A stretch of DNA of 64,000 nucleotides. Origin: Gadus chalcogrammus. Lineage: Eukaryota; Chordata; Actinopteri; Gadiformes; Gadidae. The notes beneath the pieces are model-generated. The model had not been told where the DNA came from, searched no databases, and was given only the letters and a program-made list of their open reading frames with translations. The stretch lies in NCBI RefSeq assembly GCF_026213295.1, contig NC_079426.1:21349639-21413638 (forward strand). The letters are read 5' to 3'. Positions 32,203-46,566 of the stretch are shown here, one piece after another (the stretch's first letter is position 1; every line of letters begins with the position of its first letter). The position numbers were made by a program, and so were the translations under genes.

Positions 32203-32660
32203 TGTCACGGTTGCTCTATGATTTGCTCCCCAGGCATTGGTTCTTAGACAGGTGCGGGGCGTGGCGAGCGGAGCTGGGCACCGCAACGTAGCACACCTGG
32301 ACATCTGGATCAACTAATTACACACCTTCTTAAGCCTGGCGGGGACTTCTCGTCGGCGCCAGACTATTCCGTCTCATTCGGTATTTTGGCTGACGTGTGT
32401 ACATTGACCTTCGATTCCCTAACCTAATTCTGTGATTCCTAAACGTCGTGTTATCCTTTCGCCAGTTCCTCGCCAGTGGATTACCCCCGGACTGCAACAC
32501 TCTCCGGTGCCTCCGCCAGCTACGCCCACCCGCTCCTGTCTTCGCCTTGCCCGCTGGTTATCTTTTGAGTTCTCCTTTACTGACAATAAACCGTGGATTG
32601 TCCGTACTGTCTCTGTCTCTGCATCCTGGGTCCTAACCAACCTTTTCGCCAACCGTAACA
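32203..32660 (+). repeat. 3' LTR (458 bp)
   Basis: Near-identical to the 5' LTR over its length, with a 12 bp extra TTTTCGCCAACC just before the terminal GTAACA. Confidence 0.93.
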
Positions 32661-32885
32661 CTGTACCCCCGAAACCAACATAGTGCTCAAGACGGTGAAG
32701 AAGAGTGCCGTGGTCGATCGTGTCGAACGCAGCGCTCAGGTCCAGCAGCACAATCATTGAGCTTGTATTTTTATCCAAAGCAAGAAGGATGTCATTTACA
32801 ACTCTTGTAATAGCAGTTTCAGTTGATTGGAAATTCCTGAATCCCGACTGGAAAGCCTGAATCCCGACTGGAAAGATAGGACATA
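32661..32885 (-). pseudogene. L2-type LINE, upstream RT segment displaced by the gypsy insertion
   Basis: The minus strand reads the RT palm block VLLDLSAAFDTIDHGTLLHRL, preceded by TAITRVVNDILLALDKNTSSM, and GFRNFQS. It is the direct continuation of the LINE frame at 28229-28916 on the other side of the LTR element. It ends near 32885 in small tandem duplications, so the LINE is 5'-truncated there. Confidence 0.85.
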
Positions 32886-32996
32886 ATTTACAAAATGAAG
32901 AGGGATTGGTCTTATGTGGGCATAGCTAGTTCTGAAAGATAGGACATAATTTACAAAATGAAGGGGGATTGGTCTTATATGGGCATAGCTAGTTCT
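32837..32996. repeat. Two short tandem duplications
   Basis: CCTGAATCCCGACTGGAAAG occurs twice (about 32837-32876). It is followed by two copies of a unit of about 63 bp starting AAAGATAGGACATAATTTAC and ending GGGCATAGCTAGTTCT. Confidence 0.85.
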
Positions 32997-34426
32997 GCTG
33001 GAAACCCTAGCCATACGCTGCCAATCAGCGGATGGCTAAAGCAGTCCAATCAAACACACGTACACTGATGGTTCACCTTTCGCTCATCACCATAGCAGCC
33101 TCCACCAGCTTTGGTTCTGCTCTGTATTTTAGGTAACCTATACAACAGGTTAAGATATCTGACTTACCCTATGGGGGATTGTATAGTTCTCCCTGTTGTC
33201 AAATTTTGGTATGCTGATGGTATTCAGTATCTGACATCTGCATGTCCTGCTTTGAATCCTACGGCAGGGAGCAGCAGAAAAGAGCATGCCAAACTAAATA
33301 GTAGTACCATTTCATGAAGTAAATGGTTAAATCTGTTACATGAGTGATTCCTGACAGAAACCTGGAGGTCACACATTGATGAAGCACTTCGTTCAAATTC
33401 AAATGTGCAGCCTGATCTATATGCCTTTCTACACCACTCTGATCATGTAAGCCCTTTGTGGTGTTATAGGAGGGTAAGCAATGTAAAAAAGTATGCGGCA
33501 TTGGTAGCCTATTTCATGGCTTGCTCACTGTCACAGAGTGTGAATATGAAGGTGGCACTAAACAAAGCCCTGAAATTGAAGAATGTCCTTATCAATTTTA
33601 ATTGCCATAGTTGTGTATGTGTGACACATTTTTCCTCCTCCCTCTACCCCGTTTATCAAGTCACACAAATGCACTGATATACTTTCCTACTCTACAAACA
33701 CTTATCCTAGACACCAAAAAAAGAAGCAGGTAAATATGCCTGCTGGCCCAAAAGTGAAGTGTTTAAATATGGTCATCATTCTCCAATGATTATTGCATAG
33801 AAGCACCTGATTTGACCAGGATGCAATAAGCAGTAGTTTGATGATTGTTGGCCATGTAACAAACGTTATTATGGGCTTCAAATGGCTAAAGAGGCATTTG
33901 TGTTAACGTGAGTGGCTGCATTTTTTGTTGCGTCTGTGAGAGCTATGAATAAAAGGCAAAAGATGGACCAAATGGGGATAGAGAGGGGGAATAACACAAT
34001 AGCAACTGCAAAGCAAAGTCATTCCCTTACATTCATCTCAGATCTATAGGGACCGATTCAGATTGTAGTTGCGGGAACAGCCCATCTATCCTATACCGTG
34101 ACGTGGATCTCCTAGTCTAAACTTCAGCACTAGGCCTCTATTCTCGGGCTGCAATATCCAGCTGCACCAGAGTCATCAGAGGATGACTTGGCTGCTACCT
34201 CTCTCTGTGTGACTTCTGCCCCTGTATTTACTGTCCCTGTGTCTTTCGTGTCATCTATGTGTCCACCTGGCTGATACCTTCATGCCTGTCCGCATAGGAC
34301 CTGAATTCCATTCTGATGTATGCTTTGAGCTGCGCAAATAGAGGGCGGTGTGCCGCCAAGCGAAGAAAAAGTTCAATGAGTTGAACTTTTTACTTCTGCT
34401 TTGTTTTGGTTCAGAACGCAGCAAAC
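32997..34426. other. Non-coding interval
   Basis: No gene recognised. An 11 bp perfect hairpin (AAAAAGTTCAA/TTGAACTTTTT) lies at about 34366-34391, just upstream of the hAT reading frame, possibly in its leader. Confidence 0.5.
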
Positions 34427-35076
34427 ATGGCGCCGCCGAGGAAGACGCGCTCAAAAGCTTGGTTGTATTTCACGAGAATAGACGTCAATATTGCCACTTG
34501 CAACAATTGTAAAGTTTCCATTTCATCTAAAGGGGACCTACCTCCAATATGCTGAAACATTTGGCTACACAGCATGCATTGTATTTGCAGGAATGTTGCG
34601 TGTTTGATACACTACCACTAACTTGCGACGCAAGTGAATCAAGCAGCACAAAAATTGTTAATTTGCCAAAGTTGTTAGTTGTGTTCTTATCTTTACAGAA
34701 TAATTATTTATTATGTTTATGTCAGTTTAATTTTGTTACAAGTTGAATGCAAATGAGCACTGTTAGTATTCCAAAAGGCACAAGCTCTTACTTGACTGTT
34801 TTCAGTCTGTTTTTAGTTTTATGGCACATAATGATGGCATTTGGGCTTAAAAAGCCAAACAAATATTTTTTTGTCTGGACCAATTGATGTGAAAATGTAC
34901 AATTTCCTAATACTAGACTCACTTCTGATCAGATATTAAAGAGATTTAACACAAACAAACACATTTGTACTTATTCTCTCACCTAATGAGAATTGATAAG
35001 AGAATCAATAAGGAATCGGATCGATAAGCAGACTCGGAATCGTGAAATACTTATCAATTCCCATCCCTAGCGATAT
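34427..35076 (+). pseudogene. hAT transposon remnant with BED zinc finger
   Basis: The ATG at 34427 opens MAPPRKTRSKAWLYFTR, and CNNCKVSISSKG follows: the aromatic and CxxC parts of a BED finger. A one-base shift near 34545 separates it from the histidine half, MLKHLATQH, and then LQECCVFDTL. BED fingers bind DNA at the N-terminus of hAT transposases such as the ZBED relatives. The catalytic core is gone: sequence from about 34690 is 3' non-coding and ends with ACTTATCAATTCCCATCCCTA, a known-looking hAT terminus. The same 3' segment recurs at 51020-51262. Confidence 0.6.
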
Positions 35077-35079
35077 GCG

Positions 35080-37207
35080 TTAAAAATTGGCAAAGGGTTA
35101 TTACCATGGGGAAAATAACTACTCCCCCTCCTAGAACTCTGACCATGAAACACATATTTACTGATGAATCCATTTGGCAACTTCCTGACAGGCATCCCTT
35201 CATTGAAAGATTCTGGGAGGACCAACCATATTCTCTGACCTCAACACTACTGGGGACGCCATTGCTGCCTTCTTCACCCATTTGCCAAGAGAAAGCAAAG
35301 TGGTGTTAGTCCGTCTTTGGGTACTATAACCTACTGGCTTTGGAGAAAATGACAATGAACTTGATGAAGAGAAACTACTGCCATCACATCACATTTGATC
35401 ATTTGATGCAGTGCCTAAACCTTCTATTAATTTACCCCTCAAAACAATGTTTTTTATTGTCATTTTAGATTGACTTCCTCTTATTGTTGGGTTGTTTTCC
35501 TTGTTCAGAGCTATGAAATGCAGCGAGGTCTGGAGATGTTTGTTGAACCCGGCTTGAATCTCTGTTGATTCATGTATTGTGTGTGTATGTGTTTTTGTGT
35601 GTGTGTATGTGTTTGTATGTGTGTGTGTGTGTGTGTTGGTGTGGGTGTGTGTGTGTATGTGTGTGTTTGTAGGCTTAGGTCATTATCCCCCTTGTCAGAT
35701 ATTGTGGAGAAATGCTGCTCAAACTCTCATGCACTCCTGTCATTGCTGCCATCTTAAATCTGAAATAGTTTGGTGGCAGTCTCGCCCTTAGGCATGGATG
35801 GACACCTGATGGCCGACATAATACACTCCAGGTTTGCTTCATGAGGGTTCACTTTCTTCCGGATCAGGCTTTGTGCCATACATTCATGCCGTACTTCATG
35901 TTATATGTTTATCCTGTAGTATTATTATAATTGTTATTATTGTTATTATTATTATCATTATCAGTTTGATAGCAAATATGAGTAACATCTTTATGTTGAT
36001 TATTTCAAATCAAGATATGATTGCATGTAGCCTATAGATATAGTCTTGCCTATATATATAGTCTAGAGTATTGATTGGCGAGTGTTGGCCTTGCTATAAT
36101 TAGTCAGTGTGGGGGTTCCGGTGTATGATAACTGACAAATGATTAATTTCCACTAAACATCTTGTGTTGGCGTGCTATCCAACCCCCCTAAAGAAAAGTT
36201 TCATGTGATGCATCACATGAACATGGTGAGGTTACACTCTAACCATAAGGCATATATTATTCATGCTTTATTTGAACTAACCAATTTACCCTGAGACCCG
36301 ATTTACGATTGTGTTAATTCATAAATTAATCCATAATCTGTTAAGAGTGTTTGCTAAATGGGATGCACGACATCTGAACCAAAAATGCATATCTAAATTC
36401 CTCCAGGGACTCAGAATTCTCCTTCCTGAAAGCTAAATATCTTGACCACCTATTTTCACACATATATGAAACTGAGGATACTTTGTTGAGACAAATTGTT
36501 TTAAGCTTTGATGTGGTTATTACCCTAATTTAACATTTTCCGCCAAGTACCTTGCAGCTCAATATGCTTTGATTATTTAGGTGTTCATGGGTGCATAAAT
36601 GCTCTCCACGAGTGATGTGGCCAGCACAGTGGAATGAAGATATCTGTTTTTCTCTCTTTCAACTGGCTGACACTTCATTCCCATTGTCATACACTACAAA
36701 TCTTTCCTGTATCAATGGTTATACTTGTGACAGATTGCAATATCCATCACTTCTGTCACAGGTATTTCTACTGATTGAACGAGAATACGGTTCTGAAAAG
36801 TGGGCCAGCTTCAATGCACCAGCTGAGCTAAGTGCAGGTACCTATTTTAATATTTTTGAATATTTTTGTTTGGCCTTGTGGTCTGTTTAATGCAATTCGT
36901 CTTTGAATTAAGACTATCGAAATGTCAGCCTTCATTCAGAAGAGGTCACTCGTTCAAGTAGGCGAAAAATAGTTGTACCTTCATGTGCCTATGATTTGCC
37001 TAAAGACTTTTGATTTTGCACTTTTTAATTAAATTATTTGATTAAGGTTTCATGATTGATATGAGCAACATCGGCCTCTTTGATATGAAAATGTTTTGTT
37101 ATCATAATAATAATTATTATTCTTTGTAAACATCTGATTCTTACTTTGTAGCTTTTTAAAAGCTGTGAACTTGAATAGCTCAGTGTTATATGCAGCGCTG
37201 TGTGTGA
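35080..37207. other. Non-coding interval with small repeats
   Basis: Contains an interrupted (TG)n run (35571-35668) and an ATT/GTT run (about 35922-35962). No domain-bearing frame. Confidence 0.5.
35571..35668. repeat. Interrupted (TG)n microsatellite
   Basis: TG repeats broken by TATG, TTTG and TTGG words. Confidence 0.85.
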
Positions 37208-38020
37208 CAGCGCTGTCCAGGTAGGGGTGTTGTCCAGGGTGGGGTGCTGTCAAGGGTGGAGTGCTGTCCAGGGTAGGGTGTTGTCCAGGGTGGGGTGCTG
37301 TCAAGGGTGGAGTGCTGTCCAGGGTGGAGTGCTGTCCAGGGTAGGGTGTTGTCCAGGGTGGGGTGCTGTCAAGGGTGGAGTGCTGTCCAGGGTGGAGTGC
37401 TGTCCAGGGTAGGGTGTTGTCCAGGGTGGGGTGCTGTCAAGGGTGGAGTGCTGTCCAGGGTGGAGTGCTGTCCAGGGTAGGGTGTTGTCCAGGGTGGGGT
37501 GCTGTCTAGGGTAGGGTGCTGTCCAGGGTGGGGTGCTGTCCAGGGTAGGGTGCTGTCCAGGGTAGGGTGCTGTCCTGGGTGGGGTGCTGTCCAGGGTGGG
37601 GTGCTGTCCAGGGTAGGGTGCTGTCGTGGGTAGGGTGCTGTCCTGGGTAGGGTGCTGTCCTGGGTGGGGTGCTGTCCTGGGTGGGGTGCTGTCCAGGGTA
37701 GGGTGCTGTCCTGGGCAGGGTGCTGTCCTGGGTGGGGTGCTGTCCAGGGTGGGGTGCTGTCCTGGGTAGGGTGCTGTCCAGGGTGGGGTGCTGTCCAGGG
37801 TGGGGTGCTGTCCAGGGTTGGGTGCTGTCTAGGGTAGGGTGTTGTCCATGGTAGAGTGCTGTCCAGGGTGCTGTCTAGGGCAGGCTGCTGTCAAGGGTGG
37901 AGTGCTGTCCAGGGTGGAGTGTTGTCCACGGTGAGGTGCTTTCCAGGGTGCTGTCCAGGGTGTTGTCCAGGGTACGGTGTTGTCCAGGGTGGGGTGTTGT
38001 CCAGGGTGAGGTGCTGTCCA
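37208..38020 (+). repeat. 17 bp minisatellite (about 48 units) with higher-order structure
   Basis: The basic unit is GTCCAGGGTGGGGTGCT with variants AAGGG, TAGGG, GGAGT and TGTT. In the first 300 bp four variant units repeat as a block of 68 bp: GGGGTGCT, CAAGGG, GGAGTGCT, TAGGGTGTT. The later part is more irregular, with TCCTGGG units. The strand is strongly G-rich with GGG/GGGG runs. Since 17 is not a multiple of three, all frames cycle through the same peptide words; the open frames are not genes. Confidence 0.95.
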
Positions 38021-38525
38021 GTGTGGGCCATCATGCAGGAAGTGATCCCCCCCCCCCATATTTACAGCATCCTCTCCCAGAAAATATTTCCAAAGTCAAT
38101 TCTGACCGCCGGAAAATGATGATCTATGAATTAGAATGCATTAGTTTTGATGATAATTCTAAAGAGTAAAAGCGCGATGTATCCATTCAGAGTAGTAGTG
38201 TCATGAAAGAGAATTGTGTCCATGGATTGCTGCCATGTGGTGAGTCTTTTCAACCTCTCTGATGGAATATGCTGCATTGAACAACATTCCTGACCCATTG
38301 TTATATTGTTACTTGTTTATTGAACGTACAATATAATACAATTGCATAATCAATAGGACCATGCCAATACACCCATGACTTTGCAGCCACTTACAGACAC
38401 ACACACACAAACACTTTCTCTCTACTCTCCACTCTCCTCTCAGCAGGACTGATGAACAGCATCGAGGAAGCATAATGGCATCGCGTCAGAATGGAGATAA
38501 TCACATCCAATAATAGCCTTGACCC

Positions 38526-38620
38526 TAATAATAATAATAATAATACATTTAATTTAGAGGCGCCTTTCAAGACACCCAAGGTCACCTTACAGAGCATATA
38601 GTCATCATAAATCGTTAAAA
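38526..38620 (-). mobile_element. LINE 3' terminus with ATT tail
   Basis: (AAT)n is followed on the plus strand by TTTAATTTAGAGGCGCCTTTCAAG and CACCCAAGGTCACCTTACAG. On the minus strand this is the familiar 3' end of a fish L2-like LINE with an ATT tail. No RT remains beside it. Confidence 0.55.
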
Positions 38621-42896
<4,276 letters not shown>

Positions 42897-42897
42897 G

Positions 42898-43263
42898 TTA
42901 ACACTTTATAATAAGGTGCCATAATAAATAGCAAAATAGTCATTACCTAACCCTTTGTTAATATTTGTTAATTGTTCCTAAAATATCTATTTGGCACAAG
43001 GTAACAGTTTTTTTCACTGACCACAGAGTGTCGCTGGTTAGGGTTAGGGTTAGGGTCGTGTGTTAGGGTTAGGGCCATGTGTTATGGTTAGGGTTAGGGT
43101 CATGTGTTAGGGTTGTGTTAGGGTTATGCAAACAACTAATATTTAATTAATGATGAATAAACTATTAACTTGTGCCAAATAGATATTTTAGCAACAAATA
43201 TTAACAAAAGGTTAGGTAATGACTAATTTGCTATTTATTATGGCACCTTATTATATAGTGTTA
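42898..43263. mobile_element. MITE with inverted repeats of about 100 bp and internal telomere-like repeats
   Basis: The left arm starts TTAACACTTTATAATAAGG and runs to ATATCTATTTGGCACA. The right arm is its inverse, from TGTGCCAAATAGATATTTT to CCTTATTATATAGTGTTACC. Between them (about 43036-43130) lie repeated GTTAGGGTTAGGG words mixed with GTGTTAGGG. No coding capacity. The arms have diverged by several percent, so the insertion is not recent. Confidence 0.85.
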
Positions 43264-43337
43264 CCAACAATACCTTTATTGTTTCCATGGTATTACCTGG
43301 CTCTTACAATATCCATTTGTTTTAGATAATTTCTTTG

Positions 43338-43631
43338 GTAAGGCTTTATATTAAGGTCCTTGTCACAACCCTTTGTTAATAGGTAATAACACTCTTATTA
43401 TATGCCTATTAACATTAATTGGTGTTAATAAGACTATCTATGAATGTTTATAATAACATAAGAAACATGTTTTGTGAGATTATAAGACTTTTATAAGCAA
43501 TTATAAGTAACTTGTTATCTATTTATTGATTGCTTAATAACATTAATAATAGTCTTATGAGTCTTATTGTTGCTAATAAAAGCATTACAAAACCATTTAT
43601 TGAGTCTTACTAGTTCGGATTAAGCCTTATA
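43338..43631. mobile_element. Probable second AT-rich MITE
   Basis: Left end GTAAGGCTTTATATTAAGG and right end GGATTAAGCCTTAT are partly inverted. The interior is rich in AATAAC/TAATAAG words on both strands. No target duplication was identified. Confidence 0.35.
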
Positions 43632-43848
43632 CTGATTTTGCTACTCGAACGGACCGTGTCAATTATCTGTACGTACATGGCCTTTAAGAGATCGGATAAT
43701 GGCCGGAGCATGGCTGAATCTGCTACCCTAGGTGGCGCTGTAGCCCTTTCAACAAGTGGTTATAGAGCCACTTCCGGTTGACCTCTACATCCAAGCAACA
43801 ACAAACTCAGGCGGCATTCGAGAAAGATGTTTTCAGTAGACAGCTGAC

Positions 43849-44024
43849 AGTTCACTTCGGGTCCATGTTATTTCTCCGACGATCCATTGTTCCGACCTCT
43901 CGGTCGTATGTGGACTCCTTCGGCGGCAGGGCACCCGGAGGAGTCAAGCAAGAGGAGTTCGCATACGACCTAGAGCTCGGAACAATGGAGCGTCGGAGAA
44001 ATGACATGGACCCAAAATGAACTG
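43849..44024. repeat. Imperfect inverted repeat with arms of about 65 bp
   Basis: The left arm includes TTCACTTCGGGTCCATG, TTTCTCCGACG and CATTGTTCCGA. The right arm reads TCGGAACAATGGAGCGTCGGAGAAA and CATGGACCCAAAATGAA. The two overlapping frames, one per strand, therefore encode near-identical peptides, which explains them without a gene. Confidence 0.85.
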
Positions 44025-44039
44025 ACCGCTGCCTGTCCC

Positions 44040-44205
44040 GCATACGGCAACAATCCCTTTCTCCTACATGTAGAGTTCCAATCTGGACTTCAGAGAGTCA
44101 AAGCCAAAAGTTCCTTTCCCCCAATTCCTTCTCCACCATGGCCGAGATAACCCCCACTACGAGTCTTTGTTGTGGAAGTATCAAATGAATGAATAAAATA
44201 ACCCG
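44040..44205. mobile_element. Fragment of the TTAA-type long-inverted-repeat family
   Basis: CAACAATCCCTTTCTCCTA matches 51307-51325. CATGGCCGAGATAACCCC is the inverse of the segment near 12757. No terminus is visible. Confidence 0.5.
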
Positions 44206-44912
44206 TCAGAAGAAAAAAACTTAATTTTAACAGATGTGCCCGAAGTTACTACTTTACAACCACGTTGATGACTGTTACCAGGCTGGCCTTGCGACGGAAG
44301 GATTGGAGGCAGTGCGACCGATGTGAGCAAGGCCGTTGGCAAGAATTTATTCAGGTACAAAAATGTCCTTCAGGAGGCAAAAAATGAAAAATGAATAAAC
44401 AAAACAAAAAAAAATCAATAATTCAAAATAACTTTCAATAATCTAAACTTTGAATAATCTAAAAACAACAGTCCTCCCCTCCGCACTAAATAAGCCATTG
44501 GCTGGTCTAAGAGCCAGGTGTTGTCACTCGCTCACCTCATACCCTTCTGCCCCACCTACATGATTTGGACCTGAATATATCCTACATGGCCCGACCCATC
44601 CCACTTTTAATTCAATTAACCCTCCCCTACACATTTCCGATTTACCGATCGTTCTCGCTCTTACCCCTAGTTACACACCTTACTCCAGACCTATTTGTCT
44701 AAAACCCATTCTTACCCCCTATTTCCCTGACACCTTAAATATTCCCCAACACACCCCTCTCCTCCCACACACTTGATCTCGCCCGTCTGACGTCACCCCC
44801 ACACCGCACAAATGTTCTTCCGGACTTCACGTCGGGTCCTCCCGCAGCCCCCGGCACCCGGAAGCCAGTCCCTCAAAACGAGAGCTGGTAAATTGTGAGA
44901 AATGCATTTAAC

Positions 44913-45071
44913 TGTAATCCCAAAACGCGGTTATATGCTATAGTCCTTATAGTATCTGTGGTATAAAGGCTGAATCACGAAGGTCTATACTTTCAACATA
45001 AAGTACGCATTTATAATTTTGAAATTCTACACACAGTCTATAGCATATAACCACGTTTTCTGATTACAGTT
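44913..45071. repeat. Inverted repeat, probable small MITE
   Basis: The arm ACTGTAATCCCAAAACGCGG continues to TTATATGCTATAG. Its inverse runs CTATAGCATATAACCACG to CTGATTACAGTT, about 90 bp away. The arms differ at a few positions. Confidence 0.75.
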
Positions 45072-45395
45072 GAATGTAACAGTAAGCTGACAACATCGCT
45101 AGTTAACACCACAACTGCAAATTAACCACACAGAGATAACCATCGCAACCGGTCAAACATAATAATAATAATATAATTATTAAAAATATATTCTGTGCGC
45201 ACATCCACCGTGTGGATAAACAAATAATCCCCCTATAAATGAATGGTCTTCGTTTATTTTCTAAGGCAAGTGACCATGGTATAAGCGGGATAATACCCTT
45301 GGACACCTGTCAAACATTAGTTCCGTCCGTTAATTCTTGTTTTTTGAATTTTTAACGGTCCAAATGTTAAAAATCGACTTTGACCCTTGGGAACG

Positions 45396-45431
45396 AATAA
45401 TCGAATAATCTAATATTCTGACCCATCCCTA
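45396..45431. mobile_element. hAT-like terminal sequence
   Basis: CGAATAATCTAATATTCTGACCCATCCCTA resembles the right end of fish hAT elements whose termini end CATCCCTA. The opposite end was not found. Confidence 0.4.
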
Positions 45432-45675
45432 CACAGAATACATTGATAAGAGGAAGGGGTCCGAACTTCAGGATGAAGTTCGGACTGTAATGCTATAGTA
45501 ACGGTAACTTTAAGAATGTAATGCTATAGTAACGGTAACTGGTAGGCCTACTAGCTAGCTAGCTGTTTGCTAGCAAACTCTTTTGGCTTACATTACTTTC
45601 TTTCAGAGGCTTTTGCATGCTATATTTGAGCTAACGTTTAGCCTATGCTATCATGTTAAACTAGCTAAACAACGT

Positions 45676-45960
45676 ATCAATTTGAAAATACTCCTCCTGA
45701 CTTTCCAAGCTCTCCACCACCTGGACCCGCCCTACCTGTCTGACCTCCTCATCCCCCCTCCCGAGCCCTCCGATCCTCCTCCTCTCTCACATTGACCGTA
45801 CGACCATCCAAACTAAAAACCTTTGGTGACAGTGCCTTCTCCAGAACAGCACCCCGACGATGGAACTCTTTCCTCCAACCTGTCCGCGACTCTCCCTCGA
45901 TTCAAATCCCGTCTAAAAACCTACCTATTTTCCCAAGCCTATGACCTCCCCTACCCATAA
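45676..45960 (+). pseudogene. L2-type LINE C-terminal fragment
   Basis: The plus strand reads LKILLLTFQALHHLDPPYLSDLLIP. After frameshifts it continues with AFSRTAPRRWNSF- and FKSRLKTYLFSQAYD-like words, the extreme C-terminus of L2-like reverse transcriptases. It starts abruptly and ends near a CCCC-rich 3' region. Only the last tenth of the protein is present. Confidence 0.7.
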
Positions 45961-46299
45961 GCACCTTCATCCCTGCCACCTCCCCTTGACCTTCCCTCCA
46001 CACTTTCCTCTATACTTTCCTCACCCATCAGCCCCCCCCCTCCACTCTTCAATCCATCCTAGCCCCCATCTGACAGCCATCTGCAGCAAGAACGTAGATG
46101 ACGTTGTTGCATGAACATCGATAGCAACATCATGTCTTGGATTTTTCGCGATACGGTGTCCTAAACTGTCCTCAACATACTACACCCGTAATGTAGTGCA
46201 ATTGTGTTGATGAATCCGAATGCGTGGTAAACCAAAACCGAATATCTGGCGAATATCAAACCGGATGCTAACTTGTACCTACTGAGGCAGCATGCTCCG

Positions 46300-46550
46300 G
46301 TAGAGCTTCTCTTTAGCATTGCACTAACCAGGGCTAACAGAGCCTGTCCCTTCCCGTCCTATTAACTGTATTTATGGGACAGAGCCCGATTAAATCTGGA
46401 TAGTTTAATAAGTTGAGGTTCATGGGTTTTAAACAACATGTCCGAGCTGTTTGAATGACAGAAGCTCCGCTAGCTCGATGCTGAAGCGCTAACTGGAGCT
46501 AACAGCCTGTCCCCTCAAGTCGTATTAACTGTATTTATGGCTATGCTTTT
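46300..46550 (+). repeat. Direct repeat pair
   Basis: GCTAACAGAGCCTGTCCC followed by CGTCCTATTAACTGTATTTATGG (about 46333-46378) recurs as GCTAACAGCCTGTCCCC plus GTCGTATTAACTGTATTTATGG (about 46498-46540). Confidence 0.7.
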
Positions 46551-46566
46551 TTTTCTTTTTACTGTA

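Larger units (their letters stand above)
28917..32660 (+). mobile_element. Ty3/gypsy (chromovirus-type) LTR retrotransposon inserted in the L2 LINE
   Basis: A complete insertion with two LTRs (28917-29362, 32203-32660) beginning TGTCACGG and ending CGTAACA. The flanking pentamers CCGTA (28912-28916) and CTGTA (32661-32665) form a 5 bp target duplication with one change, a CpG to TpG transition. Internally there is a gag fragment joined directly to the middle of pol. Protease and the N-terminal part of RT are deleted. A purine run, GAGGGGGGGG, precedes the 3' LTR as polypurine tract. No obvious tRNA-type primer site follows the 5' LTR. Confidence 0.93.
44206..45676. other. Non-coding interval with small inverted and tandem repeats
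   Basis: Contains the hairpin at 44913-45071, a hAT-like end at 45396-45431 and a 30 bp duplication at 45485-45541. No gene seen. Confidence 0.5.

Noticed and set aside
35106..35309. 67-codon plus-strand frame MGKITTPPPRTLTMKH
   Set aside because: Protein-like at first sight, but no recognisable family, no splice context, and another small frame lies opposite.
37200..38169. Several frames of 60-90 codons in the G-rich array, apparently repetitive proteins
   Set aside because: A 17 bp unit gives the same peptide words in all three frames with arbitrary starts and stops; this is a minisatellite.
43036..43136. Possible chromosome end or telomere fusion point
   Set aside because: The TTAGGG words are few, interrupted and enclosed by inverted arms of a MITE, with normal sequence on both sides.
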